From Pseudomonadota bacterium (GTDB lineage Bacteria; Desulfobacterota; Desulfobacteria; Desulfobacterales; Desulfosarcinaceae): a DNA stretch of 57,298 nucleotides. A program made the translations under genes and the position numbers. Below, piece after piece: positions 52,222 to 57,298 of the stretch. The stretch lies in the NCBI GenBank assembly GCA_023435265.1, contig JAEYRZ010000010.1:1-57298 (forward strand), read 5' to 3'. The notes under the pieces were generated by a model. That model made no database searches, was not told the origin of the DNA, and was given only the letters and a program-made list of their open reading frames with translations. Numbering within the stretch: the stretch's first letter is position 1; each line of letters starts with the position of its first letter.

Positions 52222-52236
52222 GCAATTAACATGCCA
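52222..52236 (-). promoter_or_regulatory. Sigma54 promoter of the FlrC-like regulator
   Basis: Minus-strand TGGCATGTTAATTGC matches TGGCAY-N5-TTGC exactly. The leader to the ATG at 52170 is about 40 nt. The upstream GGCAGG is shared with the flgB promoter. Confidence 0.8.
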
Positions 52237-52358
52237 CCTGCCGGGCAAACGCCGGCTGTGATGCGTGGAGCGGCCAATATTCGGGAATCAGAAGAGAAAC
52301 GGATGAAAGTGGTTCGGTGGGTCGGAGCCGTCGGGAGGATTCGGGACAGGGATGAGTG

Positions 52359-53075
52359 TCACGCCTTTGACGCAGGCCGGGGATCGGCGGCCGCAAAGGC
52401 CGACTGGATTTTATCTGCGATCCGGAGGATGCTCCGCTCGGCCGAAGCGACAGGCGATGGCGCTGCGCCAGAACCGTCACCCTCTCCCTCTCTGATGAGG
52501 ATGCAATCGGATGCAGGCCACTCCCGTCCAAGGCACGCGCATAGCTTGCGAACTTCTTCGAGCTTGGCGGCGTCGGTCGACACTTCGATTCGGTAATGCT
52601 TCGCCAGATCCTCGCGCAGCATGCGGCGCAAATTTCCTTCCATGTCGGGTTGCAGTTCTAAAGGTTCGGTGAGAATACGGCCGGCAATGCGCAGGGCGAG
52701 TTCGATGATATAGTCCGCCATCTGAACGCAGACCCGCTCATGGAGTCGGGCGGCTTCGTTGATGCGATCGACCGTTTCAAGCACTTCAGGGGTGATTGCC
52801 GATTGGGCGGAACGACAGCCTTCCTGTTGACCCTCCAACGCGCCGCGATCGAAGTGGGCCTTGCGCGCCAGGGAGATTCGCGCCTGCAATTCTTCCGTTT
52901 CGACCAGACCGCTCTGATTTTCGACATGCCGCTGGCCCGAGCCGCCTCGAAAGAGCGGCTGAAACAAGGCGCAGGCGTCCTCTTCGGTCGAGGACTGCGG
53001 GATCATGCTCTGCTTTGCGCAGAATGCGTGCGGCTTGAAGTCAGCGTCATGCATGCCGGGTTTCGGAACACTCAT
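52359..53075 (-). CDS. Stand-alone FliH-like protein
   Basis: A 238-aa protein that I place in the FliH/YscL (V/A-ATPase E-like) family on pattern rather than strong identity. It has a G-x3-G run (DRGALEGQQEG), a helix DYIIELALRIAGRILTEP like the FliH segment LxxLAxxIAxxII, HYRIEVSTDAAKLEEVRKL like the LRVHPDDLxxV strand, and SDCILIREGEGD near the FliH GGCxIESxxG strand. The first 60 residues are not alignable. It follows the FlrA-like gene by 21 nt and ends 122 bp before the FlrC-like promoter. Because FliH is already fused to FliI here, this may be a second adaptor or a regulator partner. Confidence 0.55.
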   Translation of the reverse strand: MSVPKPGMHDADFKPHAFCAKQSMIPQSSTEEDACALFQPLFRGGSGQRHVENQSGLVETEELQARISLARKAHFDRGALEGQQEGCRSAQSAITPEVLETVDRINEAARLHERVCVQMADYIIELALRIAGRILTEPLELQPDMEGNLRRMLREDLAKHYRIEVSTDAAKLEEVRKLCACLGREWPASDCILIREGEGDGSGAAPSPVASAERSILRIADKIQSAFAAADPRPASKA

Positions 53076-53096
53076 CGTCGATCGCCGTACGCTGTG

Positions 53097-54158
53097 TTAA
53101 GCACATTTATGCAGGTCGTAACGCTTGATCTTCTCCACCAGGGTGGTCCGTTTGACATGCAGCAGTTTGGCGGCTTTGTTTTTAATCCAATCGGATTTCT
53201 CGAGAGACTGGTAGATCAAACTCTTTTCGAATTCGCTGACCGCGGTGGTCAGGCAGATGCCTTCCGGCGATAATTCAGGCGAACTCGCCGGACAAGGCAG
53301 CGGTTTGAGATCGGTTTTGAACTTGGCGGGCAGATCCGCTGGCTGGATTTGCCCGCGCCCCTTTAATACAACCATCCGTTCAATCAAATTGGCAAGTTCG
53401 CGGACATTGCCGGGCCATGCGTGACGCATCAGAAGGTCCATGGCATTCTGGGAGATACCGTCGACGCGGGTTCTTTTTTCGGAGTTGAGCTTATCGATAA
53501 AGAAATGGGTCAAAAGCGGGATATCGCTGAACCGTTCGCGAAGCGCCGGAAGCTGGAGGGGGATGACATACAGTCGATAAAACAGGTCTTCTCTGAAATT
53601 TCCCTTCTGCACCTCTTCTTCCAGGTCGCGATGGGTGGCCGCGATGATGCGCACGTCCACCTTGATTGATTTGCATCCGCCGACGGGCTCGAACTCCCGC
53701 TCCTCAAGCACCTTCAAGACCTTGACCTGCAAATCCGGACTCATGTCGCCGATTTCGTCGAGGAATATGGTTCCTCCGTCCGCGACTTCGAATTTGCCCA
53801 TCTTGGCCGTCGTCGCCCCGGTGAAGGCGCCCTTGACATGTCCGAACAGCTCGCTCTCGAGAAGATTTTCCGGGATTGCGCCGCAATTGATGGCGACGAA
53901 AGGTTTTTCGCGGCGGTAGGAATTCTGGTGGATGGCTTTGGCGACCAGGCCTTTTCCGGTGCCGGTTTCACCGTTGATCAGGACCGTGCTGTCGCTGTCC
54001 GCCACGCGTTCGACCAACTGAAAAAGTTCACGCATCGCCCTACTCCTGCCGACGACGCCGCAAAAAGCATGTTGATTCAGATCGTTTTCTTTGGCCAGCA
54101 AATCGTCGCCGACAGTTTCGTCCGCATCGCGGGTGTCTATCGCCATCGCGTTTTGCAC
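53097..54158 (-). CDS. Sigma54 enhancer-binding regulator, FlrA/FleQ-like without N-terminal domain
   Basis: A 353-aa sigma54 activator. A short N-terminal part (1-30) replaces the FleQ/receiver domain. The AAA+ core has GETGTGKGLVAKAIH, the GAFTGA loop (HVKGAFTGATTAK), FLDEIGDMSPDLQ and HAWPGNVRELANL. The C-terminus has a Fis-type helix (NKAAKLLHVKRTTLVEKIKRY). The start is GTG at 54158 with AAGGGGG upstream. It has a consensus sigma54 promoter of its own. I infer that it is the top flagellar activator, perhaps under FlhG control, but the missing regulatory domain leaves its input unclear. Confidence 0.88.
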   Translation of the reverse strand: MQNAMAIDTRDADETVGDDLLAKENDLNQHAFCGVVGRSRAMRELFQLVERVADSDSTVLINGETGTGKGLVAKAIHQNSYRREKPFVAINCGAIPENLLESELFGHVKGAFTGATTAKMGKFEVADGGTIFLDEIGDMSPDLQVKVLKVLEEREFEPVGGCKSIKVDVRIIAATHRDLEEEVQKGNFREDLFYRLYVIPLQLPALRERFSDIPLLTHFFIDKLNSEKRTRVDGISQNAMDLLMRHAWPGNVRELANLIERMVVLKGRGQIQPADLPAKFKTDLKPLPCPASSPELSPEGICLTTAVSEFEKSLIYQSLEKSDWIKNKAAKLLHVKRTTLVEKIKRYDLHKCA

Positions 54159-54234
54159 TCGATCCCCCTTTTCGAATGTATGCCTACTGGATTGTAAAGC
54201 CTAAGAAAACCACGCTGAACGGGTATGCTCCCAA

Positions 54235-54249
54235 GCAAACCATGTGCCA
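54235..54249 (-). promoter_or_regulatory. Consensus sigma54 promoter of the FlrA-like regulator
   Basis: Minus-strand TGGCACATGGTTTGC equals the consensus TGGCAC-N5-TTGC. The leader to the GTG at 54158 is about 65 nt. A perfect palindrome lies 52 bp upstream (54301-54318). Confidence 0.85.
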
Positions 54250-54300
54250 TCACGCAGAGTGGACATTCCGCCCTGCCAGAGCGCTTTAACCCGAAGGATA

Positions 54301-54318
54301 ATTGTTTTTTAAAACAAT
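54301..54318. promoter_or_regulatory. Perfect 8-bp inverted repeat, possible operator
   Basis: ATTGTTTT and AAAACAAT flank TT. Upstream of a sigma54 promoter at this distance, such a site can be an enhancer for an activator or an operator for a dimeric repressor. A hairpin role cannot be excluded. Confidence 0.45.
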
Positions 54319-54699
54319 AGCTTAAGCAATGCAGAGGGTGCCCCCCGATGTTCATGAAGCATTCCAATCCCGATCGTTCAAAATCTTCCGAATGAATCGA
54401 TTTGACTGCAATCGGGCATCAGTGATTTGCGAAATGCAAATTCTATTCAATCGTCTAACGCCCGCAAGACCGACTTTGCAGCGCTTGCCGGATCTTCCCC
54501 GCTTTCTTAAACGCTTTTACTTTAAGTGAAAATCTACCGATTACGGATTACCTTCCAGCCTCGACGGGCAGCACTGGATTTGAGAACTTCGCGATCGACT
54601 CTCGATTTGCAAATTGAAAATTTTTTATTAGCAGCCTGCAAAAGAAAATGACTTTTTATGTCACTCGATCGGGCGGGGCGGTCCGGGTTCTATTTTTCC
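54319..54699. other. Non-coding gap upstream of flagellin
   Basis: The 700-bp gap 54159-54858 separates the FlrA-like gene from flagellin. Between the palindrome and the sigma28 promoter I see no convincing gene, repeat or second promoter; it is more AT-rich than its neighbours, which fits a regulatory region. Confidence 0.5.
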
Positions 54700-54727
54700 T
54701 AAAGTCTGCCGCCTGTCCGAACGATAA
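54700..54727 (+). promoter_or_regulatory. Sigma28 (FliA) promoter of flagellin
   Basis: TAAAGTCT (54700-54707) and AACGATAA (54720-54727) with 16 nt between TAAA and the -10 octamer. Transcription would begin near 54735, leaving a leader of about 125 nt. Confidence 0.72.
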
Positions 54728-54773
54728 TGATGCTGCAAGACGCAATCCGGGCGCGAACGCCGGCACATGACCA

Positions 54774-54793
54774 GCACCTGCTGCAGCATGTGC
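54774..54793 (+). other. Near-palindromic hairpin in the flagellin leader
   Basis: GCACCTGCTGCAGCATGTGC is a 20-base palindrome with a single mismatched pair. The leader also has two copies of TGCTGCAA (54731-54738, 54791-54798). FlbT in alphaproteobacteria binds flagellin leader RNA; this hairpin is a candidate target. Confidence 0.45.
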
Positions 54794-54858
54794 TGCAACA
54801 CGAAAACCAATGAAAGGCCAGAAGGCCGAGCAACACACCTAGAAAAGGAGAACACATC

Positions 54859-55713
54859 ATGGCAGCTAGTGGAATCACCTTAACTTCAGGAATGCGTAAG
54901 AACCTTTTCAGCCTGCAGAACACCAATACTCTGCTGGAAAGAACCCAAACCCGACTAGCCTCCGGGCAGCGTGTCAATTCGGCGGTCGATGATCCCGTCA
55001 ACTACTTTACCGCATTGAGCCATCGGCAGCGCGCCGAAGACTTGTCCTCGCGTAAAGATGAAATGGCGGAATCGATCCAGACGGTTATGGCGGCCAACGA
55101 AGGCGTGGAAGCCATCACGGCCCTGATCGCCTCGGCAAAATCCCTGGCCCAGAGCGCGTTGTCCGCATCCTCGACCGATGAAATCGAAACCCTGGAAAGT
55201 CAGTATAATGAGGTTCTGAATCAGATCGACTTCTTAGCCGAGGATTCCGGCTACAAAGGCGTCAACCTGCTGGACGGCAGCACGGTCACCCATGAGGTGA
55301 AGTTCGACGAAACCGGCGCCAGTTCGTTGACCATGACCGGTTTCGACGCCAGCACCGCGACGACTGGACTGAATCTGGCTTCGATCACGGCTCAGGACTG
55401 GGTCAGTGACTCCGAAGGCGGGATGCCCGACAAAACAATCATCAACCAGGCTATTTCCGCCTTGGATACGGCACGTAGCACACTGCGCTCAGAAGCTCAG
55501 AAACTCTCCACCAACCTGAGCACGATCACCATCCGCCAGGACTTCACCAAGGGCATGATCAACACCCTGGAAGATGGTGCGGCTGAACTGACCAACGCCG
55601 ACATGAACGAAGAAGGCGCCAACATGCTGATGCTCCAGACCCGCCAGTCTCTTGGCACCACCTCGCTGAGCCTGGCCTCTCAGGCCGCTCAGTCCGTACT
55701 GCGGTTGTTCTAG
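54859..55713 (+). CDS. fliC: Flagellin (short form)
   Basis: A 284-aa flagellin, the filament subunit. The N-terminal D0/D1 part has LTSGMRKNLFSLQNTN, RTQTRLASGQRVNSAVDDPVNYF (key part LASGQRVNSAVDDP) and the helical D1 with SALSASSTDEI and YNEVLNQIDFLAEDSGYKGVNLL. The C-terminal D1/D0 part has LSTNLSTITIRQDF, TNADMNEEGANMLMLQTRQSLGTTSL and ends in AAQSVLRLF. The central variable domains are almost absent. The style is close to alphaproteobacterial flagellins, in line with flbT/flaF. AAGGAG lies 8 nt before the ATG. A sigma28 promoter lies upstream and a stem-loop follows. Confidence 0.95.
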   Translation: MAASGITLTSGMRKNLFSLQNTNTLLERTQTRLASGQRVNSAVDDPVNYFTALSHRQRAEDLSSRKDEMAESIQTVMAANEGVEAITALIASAKSLAQSALSASSTDEIETLESQYNEVLNQIDFLAEDSGYKGVNLLDGSTVTHEVKFDETGASSLTMTGFDASTATTGLNLASITAQDWVSDSEGGMPDKTIINQAISALDTARSTLRSEAQKLSTNLSTITIRQDFTKGMINTLEDGAAELTNADMNEEGANMLMLQTRQSLGTTSLSLASQAAQSVLRLF

Positions 55714-55754
55714 TAGTAAACACAGGATCAGCGCTCGACGGATTGCGGTAGTTC

Positions 55755-55782
55755 ATGGCAGGGGGGTTCGCTCCCCTGCCAT
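55755..55782 (+). terminator. Stem-loop after flagellin
   Basis: A perfect 10-bp stem, ATGGCAGGGG with CCCCTGCCAT, and an 8-nt loop, 41 nt past the flagellin stop. No U-tract follows, so it may stabilise the flagellin mRNA or end transcription only partly rather than act as a classical terminator. Confidence 0.5.
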
Positions 55783-55800
55783 TCCCCCTGTGAGGCGCCC

Positions 55801-56448
55801 ATGAACATTTCAGTCGACAAAATCGGGACCGCGATCAACCACCCGTTGGAAACACCGGGTCATCATACGTATCCAAAAACCACCCCCGTAAACGCTGCCA
55901 AGGTGGAAGTCACGACACCTTCTCCGGAACGCATCTTCTTCAATAAGCTTCAGGCTGCCAGTGCCGAACAGCAGGCGGTCGCCCTGCACATCCGGGAAGT
56001 GGCGACGACGATGGACACCATCGGAGCGAACCTTCAGAAAATGCAGGAATCTCTGGAGATCATCGTCAAGAGCTATCCACCCTATCCGCAAGACAGCAGT
56101 GAACGTGTCCAAATGCTGCGGCAGTTCGGCGGGTTGCGCAGGTTGATCGACCAGTTGACCCTGCCGCCGCCGGACGATTTGCCATCCAGGATCCTGGGCG
56201 ACGAAAAAACCAATTCCGACGCGGGCGATTGGGCGTACATCGCCAAAAGCGGCGATACGGTGCGGATCGCCCATCAACCACTGCATACCGCAAGCGGCGG
56301 GCTCGATATTCCGGATTTGCCCGAAAATGCTCCGGACAACGCGCTGCATTCCGCCCTGGAACGGCTCTCTCAGGCCGTCGGAATTCTGAACCGCCGGCGT
56401 GACACTTTCTTAATGGATGCCAACCGTGTGATCACGGCAATGCTGTGA
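55801..56448 (+). CDS. Unknown protein between flagellin and flbT
   Basis: I do not recognise a family. The 215-aa product has a polar N-terminus (1-40), a helical middle with FFNKLQAASAEQQAVALHIREVATTMDTIGANLQKMQ (key part EVATTMDTIGANLQKM) and a second helical end with LSQAVGILNRRRDTFL. No signal peptide, membrane helix or Cys cluster. Its position after flagellin suggests a filament-related job such as a flagellin chaperone (fliS is absent here) or an export substrate. GTGAGGCGCCC precedes the ATG; no sigma28 promoter of its own was found. Confidence 0.7.
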   Translation: MNISVDKIGTAINHPLETPGHHTYPKTTPVNAAKVEVTTPSPERIFFNKLQAASAEQQAVALHIREVATTMDTIGANLQKMQESLEIIVKSYPPYPQDSSERVQMLRQFGGLRRLIDQLTLPPPDDLPSRILGDEKTNSDAGDWAYIAKSGDTVRIAHQPLHTASGGLDIPDLPENAPDNALHSALERLSQAVGILNRRRDTFLMDANRVITAML

Positions 56449-56463
56449 TGGCACGATCCATGC
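56449..56463 (+). promoter_or_regulatory. Sigma54 promoter of flbT-flaF
   Basis: TGGCACGATCCATGC has GG and GC ten bases apart and sits right after the upstream stop codon. The predicted leader to the flbT ATG is about 46 nt. It would make flbT and flaF independent of the sigma28-driven flagellin. Confidence 0.65.
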
Positions 56464-56520
56464 TGCGCTTCGTGGCTGCAGCGAAACCATTTAGAACCCC
56501 TATCCATGAAAGAGGTGTCC

Positions 56521-57006
56521 ATGTCACTGAGAATCAGCCTCAAACCCCATGAACGCATGATCCTTGGGGGCGTGGTCATCCACAACGGCCCGAACAAGGC
56601 CGATTTCGTAGTTGAAAACAAGGTTCCCGTATTGCGCCAGAAAAATATCCTCAGCAGCGGCGAAGCGGACACCCCGGCGAAACGCATTTATTTCGTAATC
56701 CAGCTCATGTACGTCGACAGCGGGAATATTGTCGCCCACCATAAACTGTATTGGGAGTTGGTCCGCGATTTCATATCCGCCGCGCCGAGCAGTTTGAACA
56801 TCATCGATCAAGTCAATGAATGTATCGTTCAGGATCGGTATTACGATGCACTGAAGCTGGCTCGTAATTTGATTAACTTTGAACAGGAGATATCGGAACG
56901 TGCAAAGCAATGCTGTCAAGGCCTATCAAACGGTGCTCAAGGAGACCATGTCTGGACGCGAGACCGAAGCACGCGTGCTGACGCAGGCAGCCCTCAAGCT
57001 CATTGA
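56521..57006 (+). CDS. flbT: Flagellin translation regulator FlbT
   Basis: FlbT (161 aa) controls flagellin mRNA translation and stability in Caulobacter and relatives. Seen: the N-terminal LRISLKPHERMILGGVVI core, an IHNG segment, LPVLR-like VPVLRQKNILS, a helix AKRIYFVIQLMYVD, and IDQVNECIVQDRYYDALKLARNLI. After about residue 125 the sequence turns Arg/Cys/Gln-rich and is out of frame with flaF, which starts at 56900. The overlapped tail is therefore probably not conserved. The ATG at 56521 was preferred over 56506. Confidence 0.88.
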   Translation: MSLRISLKPHERMILGGVVIHNGPNKADFVVENKVPVLRQKNILSSGEADTPAKRIYFVIQLMYVDSGNIVAHHKLYWELVRDFISAAPSSLNIIDQVNECIVQDRYYDALKLARNLINFEQEISERAKQCCQGLSNGAQGDHVWTRDRSTRADAGSPQAH

Positions 57007-57289
57007 TTGCCAGAAGAAGTGGGACGCCCAGGACCGGAATGTCCGACTCGACCATGCGCTCAAATACAACCAACGCATCTGGAGCATCTTTCAGGTAGAG
57101 GTATCCAAGCCGGACAATCCGCTGCCGGCCAACATCAAACGCAACATCATGCTGCTGAGCCGGTTCATCGACCGCCGGGTCTTTGAAACGCTGGCCTTTC
57201 CGGCCCCCGAAAAGCTGGATATCATCATCAAAATCAATCAGAATATCGCCGCCGGGTTGCGCGGTTCAGCGCACGGACCGGTCGCCTGA
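56900..57289 (+). CDS. flaF: Flagellar biosynthesis regulator FlaF
   Basis: FlaF (129 aa), in alphaproteobacteria needed for flagellin secretion and paired with FlbT as activator. Seen: NAVKAYQTVLKETMSGRETEARVLTQAA (key part SGRETEARVLTQA), HALKYNQRIWSIFQVEV, and IKRNIMLLSRFIDRRVFETL. The GTG at 56900 has AGGAG 10 nt upstream and gives the family N-terminus; starting at the ATG at 56948 would remove the first helix. It overlaps flbT by 107 nt in another frame. The window ends 9 nt after its stop. Confidence 0.88.
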   Translation: MQSNAVKAYQTVLKETMSGRETEARVLTQAALKLIDCQKKWDAQDRNVRLDHALKYNQRIWSIFQVEVSKPDNPLPANIKRNIMLLSRFIDRRVFETLAFPAPEKLDIIIKINQNIAAGLRGSAHGPVA

Positions 57290-57298
57290 CTTATAGAC

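Noticed and set aside
54329..54529. 66-codon open frame upstream of flagellin
   Set aside because: No ribosome site or family likeness, in an AT-rich regulatory region.
55761..55776. Sigma54-like GGCAGGGGGG...GC before the unknown gene at 55801
   Set aside because: GG and GC are 11, not 10, bases apart, and the sequence is explained by the stem-loop.

Overview
The window looks like a chromosomal segment of a Desulfobacterota (former Deltaproteobacteria) bacterium, most likely a Desulfobacterales/Desulfosarcina-type sulfate reducer. This is inferred from the high GC content, the protein flavour, and the co-occurrence of FlbT/FlaF with sigma54-driven flagellar operons. No rRNA, tRNA, CRISPR array, transposase or prophage gene was seen.

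Left part (1-15541), housekeeping and accessory genes. A truncated mannose-6-phosphate isomerase (manA) diverges from a three-gene operon: a GT4-like glycosyltransferase, a HAD hydrolase and an ARMT1/DUF89-like metal phosphatase. These are followed by a helicase fused to an exonuclease (MrfA-MrfB type), a CNNM/CorC transporter, an interspersed-repeat candidate, efp with an aberrant TrpF-like gene, guaA with a coiled-coil membrane protein, kdsB, and a lone larB.

Right part (15609-57298), an almost complete polar-type flagellar locus. Early genes: two sigma54 enhancer-binding regulators (FlrA-like and FlrC-like). Then flgBC-fliE-fliF-fliG-fliHI-fliJ-fliK-flgD-(38-aa ORF)-flgE; motA2-motB-motB-fliL-fliMNOPQR-flhB; flhA-flhF-flhG-fliA-DUF2802-like; flgFG-flgAHIJ; flgM-flgN-flgK-flgL. 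The plus strand carries motA1B1 and, at the far end, flagellin, an unknown gene, flbT and flaF. I read seven -24/-12 sigma54 promoters (GG-N10-GC) in front of the two regulators, flgB, motA2, flhA, flgF and flbT, and four sigma28 promoters (TAAA-N16-GCCGATAA type) in front of flagellin, flgM, motA1 and a REC-histidine kinase. This gives a readable hierarchy: sigma54 plus FlrA/FlrC-like activators make the export apparatus, basal body, hook and FliA; FliA, held by FlgM, then switches on filament, junction, stator 1 and the kinase.

Most unusual points: FliH and FliI are one 652-aa polypeptide and a second, stand-alone FliH-like protein sits between the regulators; the second stator operon has one MotA and two MotB-type proteins, one of which lacks the ion-binding aspartate (Gly28); a 38-aa ORF is translationally coupled between flgD and flgE; FlhF has an Ada-like zinc tail; the FlrC-like receiver has Glu where the phosphoacceptor Asp should be; flbT and flaF overlap by 107 nt. 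Chemotaxis genes, fliD and fliS are not in the window.
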